This document shows positions 9,038 through 19,791 of a DNA stretch of 64,000 nt, piece after piece; positions within the stretch are counted from its first letter, which is position 1; every line of letters begins with the position of its first letter. Below the pieces are notes generated by a model. That model was not told where the DNA came from. It worked only from the letters and a program-made list of their open reading frames with translations, and did not search any database. The stretch is from contig UESW01001865.1 in the NCBI GenBank assembly GCA_900491605.1, forward strand, positions 313,095 to 377,094, in the 5' to 3' direction. The translations under genes were made by a program, and so were the position numbers. Source of the stretch: Calamus simplicifolius. Lineage: Eukaryota > Streptophyta > Magnoliopsida > Arecales > Arecaceae.

Positions 9038-9714
9038 GTGGTAAATAAAAATGATGATAGCGTCGTCGTGTCCATGACGATTACTAAACATCTTGTAAAA
9101 AGAATTCTGGTTGATAGTGGGAGCTCGATGGATGTTTTGAGTTATGATGCTTTCGTTCGCATGAACCTGTCACCTGACCTGCTTCGGCCTGTCGCCATGC
9201 CCCTGATGGGGTTCACTGAAGATTCCATGAAGGTCGAGGGGAAGATCACTCTTCCTGTCATGGCTGGCATGGCCCCGCGCCAAAGTACAGTCTTATGAGC
9301 TTTCTGGTGGTCCGGGTACCCCTCACCTATAATGCTATCCTCGGAAGACCTGGGTTTAATCTTTTGGACGCTGTCATCTCCACCAAGAGGCTACTCGTGA
9401 GGTTTTCCACTAGTGAAGGAGTTGGGGAGATGCGGGGGGAGCAGAACACACCCACACTTTGCTGCCACATGGCCCCTAGTCCACAGGGAGTGATGCATGC
9501 ACCTGCACCAGAAGCGCTAGACCCCCAGGACCTAGAGAGAAGAGGAGAGCCGGCTGAGCGCCTGCTGGCCTTCCCTCTTGGAGAGGACCCAGCAAAGATA
9601 ATCCAGATCGGAGCTCTACTCCCGGAGGAAGCCCGCAGCCAGCTCCTCACTTTCTTGCGAGCCAATGCCGACGTCTTCGCCTGGTCAGCGTCCGACATGC
9701 CAGGCATTCTATAA
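9038..9714 (+). pseudogene. Tat-like aspartic protease region
   Basis: The retroviral-type aspartic protease cleaves the Gag-Pol polyprotein. Plus-strand reading gives LVKRILVDSGSSMDVLSYDA; DSGSS is the catalytic DT/SG motif. The flap and C-terminal part (YNAILGRPGFN) follow in the next segment from 9295 after a TGA. The linker to RT contains VFAWSASDMPGI, typical of this lineage just before RT. Stops at 9296 and 9712 interrupt it. Confidence 0.85.
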
Positions 9715-10913
9715 GAAGTGATTACCCACCAGCTCAACGTCAAGCCAGAGTGCCGATCCATTCGGCAGAAGAAGAGGAGCTTCGCCCTTGACAGATAGAA
9801 GGCCGTGGACGAGGAGGTGCAAAAGCTGTTGGCAGCCGGTCACGTCCATGAGGTGCACTACCCCGACTAGCTGGCGAATGTTGTGATGGTTCGCAAGGCC
9901 AGTGGAAGCTAGAGGATGTGCATGGACTTCACCGATCTCAATAAGGCGTGCCCCAAAGACAGTTTTCCACTGCCCCAGATCGACCAACTAGTGGACGCTA
10001 CGTCTGGACACGAAACTCTTAGCTTCATGGACGCATTCTTGGGGTACAACCAGATAAGAATGGACCCGGCTGATGAAGAGGCCACCTCCTTTATTACTGA
10101 AAAAGGGATTTACTGCTACAAGGTGATGCCGTTTGGGCTGAAGAATGCGGGGCCACCTATCAGAGGTTGATGAATAAGGTCTTTGAGGACCAGATTGGGC
10201 GTAACATGGAGGTGTACGTGGACGATATGCTGACCAAGAGCACCAATGCTGCTGACCACATCGCCGATCTCGTAGAGACTTTCAACAACCTGCACCGGTA
10301 CCGGATGAGGCTGAACCCCCGCAAGTGTGCCTTCGGGGTGGTGGCAGACAAGTTTCTAGGCTTTATAGTAACTCAATGGGGGATCGAAGCCAATCCCGAT
10401 AAGATCTGGGCCATCTTGGATATGAGGCCCCCAGCTAATAAAAAGGAGGTGCAATGCTTAACCGGGAAGGTGGCGGCCTTGAGTCGCTTCATGTCAAGAT
10501 TGGTAGAAAGGTGCCTGCCCTACTTTAAGGCGCTGCACAAGGTCAACAGCTTCGAGTGGACAAAGGAGTGTCAGGATGCCTTTGAGGAGTTGAAGCAATT
10601 TTTATCCACTCCCCCGCTGTTGTCCAAGCTGACGGGTGGGGAGGAGCTTTTCCTGTATCTCGCAGCCTCCCCCGAGGCCGTCAGTTCTATGCTCGTACGT
10701 ATGGATGCCAATGGAGTGCAGAAGTCGGTCTATACACCAGCAAGGTACTTCATGATGCTGAGACCAGATATTCTAGGACCGAAAAGATCGTCTTCGCCCT
10801 GGTGGTCTCTACCTAACACTTCCGACCCTACTTCCAAGCTCATCCCATCGTGGTGCTCATGGACCAACCTCTTCGGACCATCTTGTTCCGTCCTGACACC
10901 TCTGGTCGGCTAG
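9715..10913 (+). pseudogene. Tat-like reverse transcriptase and first RNase H
   Basis: RT copies element RNA into cDNA. Visible in order: KRSFALD, CMDFTDLNKACPKDSFPLP, FMDAFLGYNQIRM, VMPFGLKNAG and the catalytic box VYVDDML (about 10214). The connection domain FLGFIVTQWGIEANPDKI and the RNase H-like segment with WTKECQDAFEELK and LFLYLAASPEAVSSML follow. Stops stand where the family has Q or W (for example 9798, 9868 and 9909). A frameshift near 10155 splits the palm, and another near 10760 splits the RNase H part. The catalytic aspartates are retained but the reading frame is not. Confidence 0.9.
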
Positions 10914-11084
10914 CCAAGTGGGCCATCAAACTGAGCGAGTTTGACTTGTCTATCCGGCCGAGGTCTGCCATGAAGTCCCAAGTATTGGTTGATTTTTTGG
11001 TCGAGTGCACTTGGGCCAAGGAGTGTTCAGAGGAATTGTGTTCGGAGGCATGCATGGAGTCCTCCTCAGCCGAGGAAGCAGGAA

Positions 11085-11523
11085 AGGAAGAATGGATCTT
11101 GCATGTAGATGGAGCAGCAAATTCTCAGGGAAGCGGAGCCGGGCTCATCCTCGCGAGTCCCGAGGGGGAGGTGGTGGAGTATGCCCTTCGGTTTCTATTT
11201 CCAGCCACTAATAATCAGGCGGAATATGAAGCCCTGTTGACGGGATGAAGCTGGCCGGGAAGCTCGGTGCAGATCGTCTGAGGGCCTTCACGGACTCCCA
11301 GCTTGTCTCTGGGCAGGTTGTTGGGGAATACGAAGCCAGAGACCCGACCATGTCCCGTTACCTGAGCAAGGTGCAATCCCAAGCCTCTCGGTTCTCTTAC
11401 TTCCATGTCAACTATTTTCCCCGGACGGAGAATGCTAGGGCCGATGCGCTGTCCCATTTGGCCACCTCGGCCAATGGGACCCTAGGAAGGACGTATGGAG
11501 CACCTGCAGACCCCAAGCATTGA
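11085..11523 (+). pseudogene. Second RNase H domain (Tat dual RNase H)
   Basis: Reading gives WILHVDGAANSQGSGAG, then NNQAEYEALL, then FTDSQLVSGQVVGEYEARD and PRTENARADALSHLA. The DG-x-Ser-x-G, E, DSQ and D series is that of a complete RNase HI-type domain. It is additional to the degenerate RNase H of the upstream segment. Plant Tat elements acquired such an extra domain, so this supports the lineage call. A TGA near 11246 breaks the frame between the E and DSQ motifs. Confidence 0.8.
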
Positions 11524-11655
11524 AGCTATGGATGAAGCACTTCCGGTCGAGCAAGGGCCCTCCTGGATGGATGCCTACGTCCGATATTTGACCGACGACA
11601 CTCTCCCCGAAGACCCCGCTGAGGCCAGACTACTCAGGCGGCGGGCCCCAAAGTT

Positions 11656-12795
11656 TTGATGATGGACGGGAAGCTTTATCGAAGATCATTTTCTTACTCG
11701 GTCCTCAAGTGCATCGGACCAGCTGAAGCAGACTACATCTTGCGGGAAATCCATAAGGGCATATGCGGGAGTCATCTGGGGGGCAGAGCCCTGGCTTACA
11801 AGGCCCTACGACAGGGGTACTACTGGCTAACCATGAGGAAAGATGCGGCCAAGCTTATTAAGAAGTGTGATAGCTGCCAGCGCCATGCCAATATTCAGCG
11901 ATAGCCGACATCTCAGCTGACCCCCCTGGCGGTGCCTTGGTCCTTCGCCCAGTGGGGTATGAACATCTTGGGACCATTCCCTCCAGCCTCCGGATAGCGC
12001 AAGTTCCTCCTGGTGGCCATCGATCACTTCACCAAGTGGATTGAGGATGAAGCCCTTGCTAAGATCACTGAGAGCAAGGTGAGATCCTTCTTTTGGAAGT
12101 CTATCATATGCCGGTTCAGACTACCACACACTCTGGTCATCGACAACGGCTGGCAGTTCGACAACATACCCTTCCGAGGATTCTGCACCGAAATGGGCAT
12201 CCATCAGAGATTCACTTCCGTCGGACACCCTCAGACCAATGGAGCGGCCGAGGTAACCAATCGCATCATTCTCCAAGGACTGAGAACCTGACTGGATGAT
12301 TGCAAGGGACGGTGGGTGGAGGAGCTCCACAATGTGCTATGGGCCTACCATACAACGCCACGAGCCCCCACCAGAGAGACCCCATTCAGCCTGGTCTTTG
12401 GGTCCGAGGCTATCATTCCAGTGGAGATAGGCTCCCCGAGTCCTCGGGTGGAGTTATATAGTGAGGAAGATAACCCGGACCAGCTGCGAGCTAACCTCGA
12501 CCTGGTGGAGGAGGTGCGAGACCGAGCGCAGCTCCGGATGGCAGTCTACCGACAACGAGTTGCCAAGTATTACAACGCCCGCGTGCACCCCATGACTTTC
12601 CTGCCGAGAGACCTGATCCTTCGACGAGCCGAAGTCTCAAAGCCGACAGAAGGAGGCAAGCTAGCTCTGAACTGGGAGGGGCCCTACCGGATCACCGAAG
12701 CACTCCGTCATGGAGCATACAAGATTGAAGAGCTAGATAGGAGGCCGCTCCCCCGGATGTGGAATGCTAACAAACTTCGTCGGTATTATCAGTAG
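11656..12795 (+). pseudogene. Tat-like integrase
   Basis: Integrase inserts the cDNA into the chromosome. The zinc-binding N-terminus shows HKGICGSH, then KKCDSCQRH (HHCC). The catalytic core shows AIDHFTKWIE (first Asp), VIDNGWQFD (second Asp) and GHPQTNGAAEVTNR (Glu). The C-terminal part ends LNWEGPYRITEALRHGAYKI then WNANKLRRYYQ, the usual Tat end. Stops at about 11903, 11995 and 12289 fit CAG or CGA turned into TAG or TGA. The terminal stop is TAG at 12793-12795. The tandem array follows within 90 bases. Confidence 0.9.
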
Positions 12796-12879
12796 TGCAT
12801 TTCCTTCTTACATTAAATACCATGCCTGTATTCTTTTGGGTTTTCGCCCCTCATTTCATATTAATAAACTTGTGTTCTA

Positions 12880-15235
12880 GTATCTCAGTTTTTCAACCAA
12901 AAGCACGAGGCCAGCTCGACACCTAAAGCCCTAGGCCAGCCATGCACAAAGCCCAGTGTACCACAGGCAGAGCGATGTACCATCGGCTCTCAACAACAAG
13001 CCCGACCTTGGTCGGCAACTAAAGCCCGAGGCCAGCTTGGCACCTAAGCCCTGGGCCAGCCGGGCAAAAAGCCCTGGGCCAGCCAGGCACAAAGCCCAGT
13101 GTACCACTGGTAGAGCGATGTACCATCAGCTCTCAACAACAAGCCCGATCCCGGTCGGCAACTAAAGCCCGAGGCCAGCTCGGCACCTAAAGCCCTGGGC
13201 CAGCCAGGCAAAAAGCCCTGGGCCAGCCATGCACAAAGCCCAGTGTACCACTGGCAGAGCAATGTACCATTGGCTCTCAACAATAAGCCCGACCCCGATC
13301 GGCAACTAAAGCCCGAGGCCAGCTCGGCACCTAAAGCCCTGGGCCAGCCAGGCAAAAAGCCCTGGGCCAGCCAGGCACAAAGCTCAGTGTACCAATGGTA
13401 GAGCAATATACCATCGGCTCTCAACAACAAGCCTGACCCCGGTCGGTAACTAAAGCCCGAGGCCAGCTCGGCACCTAAAGCCCTGGGCCAGCCAAGCAAA
13501 AAGCCCTGGGCCAGCCAGGCACAAAGCTCAGTGTACCACTGGCAGAGTGATGTACCATCAGCTCTCAACAACAAGCCCGACCCTGGTTGGCAACTAAAGC
13601 CCGAGGCCAGCTCGGCACCTAAAGCCCTGGGCCAGCCAGGCACAAAGCTCAGTGTACCACTGGCAGAGAGATGAACCATCGGCTCTCAACAACAAGCCCG
13701 ACCCCGGTCGGCAACTAAAGCCCGAGGCTAGCTCGGCACCTAAAGCCCTGGGCCAGCCAAGCAAAAAGCCCTAGGCCAGCTAGGCACAAAGCCCAGTGTA
13801 CCACTAGCAGAGCGATGTACCATTGGCTCTCAACAACAAGCCCAACCCCGGTTGGCAACTAAAGCTCGAGGCCAGCTCGGCACCTAAAGCCTTAGGCTAG
13901 CCAGGCAAAAAGCGCTGGGCCAGCCAGGCACAAAGCCTAGTGTACCATTGGCAGAGCGATGTACCATCAGCTCTCAACAACAAGCCCAACCCCGGTCGGT
14001 ACCAAAAGCCCTGGGCCAGCCAGGCACAAAGCCCAGTGAACCACTGGCAGAGTGATGTACCATCAGCTCTCAACAATAAGCCCGACCCTGGTCAGCAACT
14101 AAAGCCTGAGGCCAGCTTAGCAACTAAAGCCCTGGGCCAGCCAAGCACAAAGCCCAGTGTACCACTGGTAGAGCGATGTACCATCGGCTCTCAACAACAA
14201 GCCCGACCCTGGTCGGCAACTAAAGCTCGAGGCCAGCTCGGCACCTAAAGCCCTGGGCCAGCCAAGCAAAAAGCCCTAGGCCAGCTAGGCACAAAGCCCA
14301 GTGTACCACTAGCAGAGCGATGTACCATCAGCTCTCAACAACAAGCCCAACCCCGATCGGCAACTAAAGCCCGAGGCAAGCTCGACACCTAAAGCCCTAG
14401 GCCAGCCAGGCAAAAAGCCCTGGGCCAGCCAGGCACAAAGCCCAGTGTACCATTGGTAGAGCGATGTACCATTGGCTCTTAACAACAAGCCCGACCCGGT
14501 CGGCAACTAAAGCTCGAGGCCAGCTCGGCACCTAAAGCCCTGGGCCAGCCAAGTAAAAATTCCTGGGCCAGCCAGGCATAAAGCCCAGTGTACCTTTGGT
14601 AGAGCAATGTACCATCGGCTCTCAACAATAAGCCCAACCCCGGTCGGCAACTAAAGTCTGAGGCCAGCTCGGCACCTAAAGCCTTGGGCCAGCTAGGCAT
14701 AAAGCCCAGTGTACTACTGGCAGAGCGATGTACCATCAGCTTTCAACAACAAGCCCGACCTCGGTTGGCAACTAAAGCCTGAGGCCAGCTTGGCACCTAA
14801 AGCCCTATGCCAGCCAAGCAAAAAGCCCTGGGCCAGCTAGGCACAAAGCCCAGTGTACCACTGGCAGAGCGATGTACCATCGGCTCTCAACAACAAGCCC
14901 GACCTCAGTCGGCAACTAAAGCCCGAGGCCAGCTTGGCACCTAAAGCCCTGGGCCAGCTAGGCAAAAAGCCCTGGGCTAGCTAAGCATAAAGCCCAGTGT
15001 ACCTCTGGCAGAGCGATGTACCATCGGCTCTCAACAACAAGCCCACCCCGGTCGGTACCAAAAGCCCTGGGCCAGCCAGGCACAAAGCCCAGTGTACCAC
15101 TGGCAGAGCGATGTACCATCGGCTCTCTACAGCAAGCTCAAGGCCAGCTCACACCAAAAGCCTTAGGCCAGCTAGGCATGAAGCCTAGTGTACCACTGGT
15201 AAAACGACATGCAATTGGCACCTAAAAGCCCGAGT
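12880..15235. repeat. 144-bp tandem array downstream of integrase
   Basis: About 16 copies of a unit near 144 bp. Spacings between GCCCAGTGTA landmarks at 12951, 13094, 13238, 13382 and 13527 are 143-145. Some copies are about 120 bp because they lack one 24-bp submodule (CCTGGGCCAGCCAGGCAAAA). Since 144 and 24 are multiples of three, the minus strand stays open over several units, giving repeated ELASGFSCRPGSGLLLRADG. Arrays at this position are typical of Tat elements. A diverged inverted monomer occurs at 918-968. Confidence 0.9.
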
Positions 15236-15661
15236 CTATCTCGGCCTTTCGAGTCCGATGCTCCATCGGTCCCCGGAAGTCCATCTTCCTTGACTCTAGG
15301 ATTCGGTCCTACATGGCTAAGTTGAGGTTATTCGAGAATGAATTAAAGGTTGCTCCTCGGTACCGACAAAGCCCCTAAGGGTCCCACGTCGGTAGCTAAA
15401 GGACTTTGGGTAGAAGCTACAATTGGGTAAAGACAATTCTCATTGAAGGAAAAATTATACTTCATTAATTCGAAGTGTTTACAAAACACCACCAAGTCGG
15501 ACTTGCAAAAAAAAAAAAAAAATAAAAAAAGTACAACTTGATGCTCATGGTTTGGCTGGCGTAGGCTCGTCGTCAGACGAGGCAACTTCGGAAAGACGCT
15601 CTGTCTCGACCTCAAGGACCTAAGGAAGGTTTAGGTCTCGGGCGAATTTTTCCTTTCCACA
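15236..15661. other. Spacer between the array and the antisense gene
   Basis: No plus-strand gene is seen. It would form the 3' UTR of the minus-strand gene ending at 15662. It includes an A-rich run at 15508-15531. Confidence 0.5.
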
Positions 15662-17801
15662 CTAAAACCCTTGGAGATACGCTTCCATCGAAGCTTCGGC
15701 CAGCTCGTCCATAAAGCGCTCGGACGCCCTAAACTCTTCTATGGTCCTGGCAGCCCTGGCCTCAACAGCTACCTCCACCTCGGTAGCTCGAGCTTCTTTC
15801 TCCACAGCTAGAGATGCCGCCGCTGCCCTCTTAGCCTCCAGGGCATGACCCGCTTCCTCCTCGGCCTTCTTCGCCCTCCCCTCAGCCTCCTTCGCCCTCT
15901 CTTCGGCCTCGCCCGCCCGTTTCTTAGCCTCCTGGATGGCCGCGGTCAATTCTGAAATATGCAGGTCCCTTACCGCGATGGCGCCTTCGGCCACCATCAG
16001 CTGACTGAGTGCTACCCGCAAACGGCTGGCCTCAGCCTCTGTCTGACTCTCGACCACCTTTATCTCATTGGCTCGGGCAACCCTGGCCGACTCCAGGGCC
16101 CTCTCGGCCGCCTCAGCTCGAGCATGAGCCTCCTCGGCCTCCAGTCGGACCTCCCATATGAGGGTCATTCCCCCATGGATGGCCTCCCTTATAGCCGCTA
16201 GGGAGTTTGCAAGCTGCATGTAAGCCTCAGGTCAAAAAAGAGAAAAGAAGAGGAAAAGGGAAATCTAAAGGCAAGGGGCTGCAAGACTACTTACTTTAAC
16301 CAGGGCCGCGTAGGACTATCGGAAGAACATAGCCGCCTTCAAATGGCTAAGTTCTTTCTGGACCTTGGGCATGAGGACTGGTGAGATAAGCCGCTCCGCC
16401 CAACGCCCATCGTTCAAAATGGAGTCCCAAGGCGGCCTCGGCCTGACTCCATTTCCTCTAGCAGCCTTGGCGGTCTCGGACTCGGCGCGTGGAGGGCTGC
16501 TTGTTGGTGTCTGCTCGAGGGGCGGACTTGCTGCCCCTGACGGTCCCTCACCCCAGCTCCTTGTCGCCTCGGTGGGGGCTGGTCCACTGGGAGTAGGGGG
16601 CTCCTCCGCTATCACCGGCTCCTCCGTGGCTGGCTCCTCTGTCGTTGCTCCCTCGGCCACTGCCCTTTCTATGGGGTGTCGGCCGTCAGATTGATCTCCG
16701 GGGCGACCGGAGGCTCTTGCAGTGCGGGCGGTTCAGGCACCCGCACTGTCGGATGTTTCGGGGCCGGTGTTTGCTGCCCCTCGCTCAGCCCCTCCTGGGC
16801 CCTCTTCTTGGTGGCAGCCCTCATGAGTCTACAGGTCGGGACCTTCATGGCTGTACAACATCAGTTGGGGTCAGCAAAAAAAAAAAAAGAAACAGGAAGA
16901 CTTTGACTAAGTATGAGGGAGACTTACCATGGTTGGAGATGAGACCCACCGACTGAAGGTTTTCCTCTGTTAGAAGCAGGTTGTACCGAGGGATGTCGGT
17001 GTCAATAACTGCCCCAACACTTCTTTGTCTCCAGGAAGGACGGTGGAATTCATGTTACCTTGGAGGTCGGGGTCCCCCCACCGGGGCTTAACCTGGTCCA
17101 GATTGACAAAAAAAAATCAGGATTTCATCCCTTGACGGAGGTAAGAAGAAAAAGCTTAAGGACTCGGCCGGGTCGGGGCTGGAACAGCCACTAACCCTTC
17201 TGAGCCCAAAGGATGTAGAAAGAGCGAAAGAGGTAGACTCGGGGGTAATGTGGAGGTGATGGCAGAGGACGATGAAGGCACTAACGACCCGAAGAGAGTT
17301 CGGGACCAGTTGAGAAGGGGTCAAGGAGTAATAGTCAAGGAGGTTAATGAAAAAAGGAGGAAAGGATAGGCGGAGGCCCACCCTCAGGGAAATTTCATAA
17401 ATGGCCACTCGGCCGGGTCGAGAAGAAATCACTCTATCATCGGGAGTCGGGAGATAGAGCTCGACATCCTGGGGGATTTGGTAACAGGCCCGGATGTTCG
17501 CCAAATCCTGGCCTGTTACTGTGGATGCGACCCCCTCCAGGGATTCCGCCCCCACCCTTGAGGAGGTGCCGACCTTTGTCCAGCGTCTCCTCAATGGGGC
17601 CCTGCAAGCCACCGCCGGGCGTCTCCTTGTGGGAGCCTCACCGGCGACCTACCGCCGGGCTAGAGGGACGCGGTCCTCCGGATCGAAGGACCACTCAAGA
17701 GGAGGTGAAGGAGAGGGGAGAGGAGAAGGAGAAGCTCGAGGCCTCTCAGAAGAAGAACAATCCTCTAGATCGTCCTCCGAGGTCCAGGATTGGGAGCTCA
17801 T
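15662..17801 (-). pseudogene. Antisense gene of the Tat-like element (gypsy-type transposon protein)
   Basis: A three-exon minus-strand gene fits well. Exon 1 is 17801-16928 (donor GTAAGT), exon 2 is 16850-16295 (donor GTAAGT), and exon 3 is 16213-15662; introns are 77 and 81 nt with T-rich ends and AG acceptors. The start MSSQSWTSEDDLEDCSSSER is acidic and Ser-rich. Exon 1 then encodes VGLRLSFPPFFINLLDYYSL and TPSQLVPNSLRVVSAFIVLC, which resembles the plant 'putative gypsy type transposon' domain. Exon 2 is Pro/Glu-rich. Exon 3 is Ala/Glu/Arg-rich and strongly coiled-coil-like. Faults: TAG at codon 51 (about 17650), a slip in a T run near 17110, another near 17010, a shift near 16670, and CGA-TAG near 16317. 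The function of this family is unknown to me. Confidence 0.75.
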
Positions 17802-17939
17802 TGCTAGAAAAAGGAACAGAGAGGCCTAGAAGAGACGAAGAGCTGAATTGAGGAAGAAAATGGCGTGCGCAGGCTCTCAGGTTGCAGGGAAGGCCAGGAG
17901 GCAGAGGATCAGAGGATCAAAGGAAGAAGACAATGATGG

Positions 17940-18120
17940 CAGGAGCAGTGTGGCCAGATTCAACCCCCACCCGAGTTTTATTCAGTTTCAAATTATCCCG
18001 CCTTATCTCGTTAGCCACGTGGACCCCTACCATAGGCTGGGCTGCCTCGGTGATCGCTCGGCGCGTGATACGATCTGCCTCTGGCCAATGATGGGACACT
18101 GCTGACATCATCATTATGAT
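17940..18120 (-). promoter_or_regulatory. Promoter-like region of the antisense gene (G-box, I-box, TATA-like)
   Basis: Upstream of the antisense ATG at 17801, the minus strand carries a G-box core CACGTG (18016-18021, within CCACGTGG). A GATAAG I-box follows about 8 bp downstream (18002-18007), then a TATA-like GAATAAAAC at 17975-17983. Distances suit a leader of about 150 bases. Activity is inferred from motifs only. Confidence 0.45.
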
Positions 18121-18164
18121 GGGCAATGATGGTGCGACTTTCCTCACAGACTTCGAAAGATCAA

Positions 18165-19729
18165 TGTTGACCCAATTATTAATTTTGATGATTAATAAAA
18201 GACATGAGTATATTCATTTTGTTTCTAATTGATTTAACAAGTGTTTCATGGATTTAAAATGTTTGATCAATCAAAAGGATAAAGAAACATGTTTTGAATC
18301 AATGTTTTAAAAGAAATTTTTAAAGTTCAGAGCCTGGAGTCAACACCCAAATGGTAAGGAGCCGACCCCAAGGCGTATCAGAAAGTTTCTGGGATTTTGG
18401 CATGGTCCGGAGTCGACACCCAAGGTTTTGGAGCCGACTCCAACCTGAAATACAAAGAAGTGCATTCTGTTTCAGTTTTTGGAGCTGACACCTAGAATTC
18501 GGGAGCCGACACCCAAGATTTCGGGAGCCGACACCTGAGTTTCTGGAGCCGACTCTAACCTGAGAACAGAGAGCGTATTTTATGGACCATTCTGGAGTCG
18601 ACACTTACAGTTTTCTGGAGCCGACTCCCGAAAGCGACGACCTAACACTTACCTTTTTTGGAGCCGACTCTCCAACAACTTTTTCTTTACTATTTTTGAA
18701 CACCCGACTTGGAGCCGACACCTGAAAAGTTGGAGCTGACTCCAACCTGTCGGAATGAATTTTTTATCTGTCAGAACGTACTTTAACGGTAAGATTTCTT
18801 TTCACCTAACCTCTAACGGCTATTTTCTTTGTGTGTAAAAGAATCCAAACATCTCCAACGGCTATTTTTCCCACCTAAAACCTAGATTAAGAGATCTATA
18901 AAAAGGGGGGAACCGTCTGTTTGAAGGTGGAGAAATAGAGAGAAAAATAGATTGAAAAATCTGATATATCTTGAGCAAGAAATCAAAGAGGGAAGAGTCA
19001 AAGCTCAAATCCATCATCCTCAGAAAGCTCAAAGAGAAATCCACAAGCTTCTCAAGTTTAAATCAAGGAGATTTTTTACATTTGAAGAGAGAAAGCAAAG
19101 GCCCCAAATCCTCATCTTCTCAACTGCAAGTTTTTGAAGAATCTGAGCTGAGGCCCTGATTCAATCTTTCAAAGGAGAAGAGGAAAAGAAGAAAAGAAGA
19201 AAAGCACACATTCAAAGATCTTCAAACAGGCTTTTCTGAACCTTTTTTATTACTTTGTTTATTTGCTCATTTGAGGAGCTGCAGTGTACTTAAACTCTAT
19301 TCTCATTTATTGTTTGCTAGTTCAATCAAGGGATTGAATTAGTGGAGGTGGTATACCTCGGTACAAGCTAAGGATAGCTTGTGGTTGGGTTTTGTGCTGG
19401 TGAGCCCAAAAAACCAGCTGGGTTCGTTGTAATCCTGGGGGAAACAACAAGTTTTGAGTTGTGAGCTTGTAAAACAACTCGACTGTAATCAAGTAGATTA
19501 TAGTGTGGACCCAAGTGATACTTGGGAGTGGACGTAGGTGTTGGATACACCGAACCACTATAAAATTCTTGTGTTTGCCGTGTTTTAACTCTCTCGCTCT
19601 ATCTCTTTATTTGTGCTTAATATTTATCCTGCACTTAATTTCATTTATTCCAAAGCACATAGTTTATAAAAGACCAAATTTTTAAGAACCCAATTCACCC
19701 CCCCTCTTGGGTTGCCATCTGGGCCAACA
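18165..19729 (+). mobile_element. 5' LTR of the SIRE-like element
   Basis: It starts TGTTGACCC and ends GGGCCAACA, a near-perfect short inverted repeat, directly before the primer-binding site. Length is 1565 bp. The section 18305-18760 is crowded with GGAGCCGACACC-type motifs. A run with TATAAAAAG at about 18897 could be the TATA box. Confidence 0.85.
18361..18740 (+). promoter_or_regulatory. Cluster of GCCGAC / GTCGAC motifs in the LTR
   Basis: GCCGAC occurs eight times (18361, 18433, 18505, 18527, 18548, 18620, 18663, 18714) and GTCGAC twice (18412, 18597), mostly within GGAG-CGAC-CC. Three spacings are exactly 72 bp and two are 21-22 bp. GCCGAC is the core of the DRE/CRT element bound by plant DREB/CBF factors. 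Whether they bind here is unknown. Confidence 0.55.
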
Positions 19730-19731
19730 AT

Positions 19732-19743
19732 TGGTATCAGAAC
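19732..19743 (+). other. Primer-binding site (initiator tRNA-Met type)
   Basis: TGGTATCAGAAC lies two bases after the LTR end. It matches the TGGTATCAGAGC consensus complementary to initiator tRNA-Met, with one change. Confidence 0.85.
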
Positions 19744-19791
19744 TTGTGCTCATTGTTTATTTGATCACACGATCAAGAGCTAAAGATCCAA

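Larger units (their letters stand above)
6064..18164 (+). mobile_element. Tat-like Ty3/gypsy LTR retrotransposon (3' LTR missing)
   Basis: Order: 5' LTR, primer-binding site, gag, aspartic protease, RT, RNase H, a second RNase H, integrase, long tandem array, antisense gene, then a break at the copia LTR at 18165. A duplicated RNase H, a 3' tandem array and an antisense ORF downstream of pol are together characteristic of the plant Tat group (Ogre, Retand, Grande-type relatives). Many in-frame stops and several frameshifts show that it is inactive. No 3' LTR is found, so it is cut off, probably by the copia insertion. Confidence 0.85.

Noticed and set aside
17941..18164. Possible 3' LTR of the Tat-like element
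   Set aside because: No similarity to the 5' LTR at 6064-7258 was seen; the motifs fit an upstream region of the antisense gene better.
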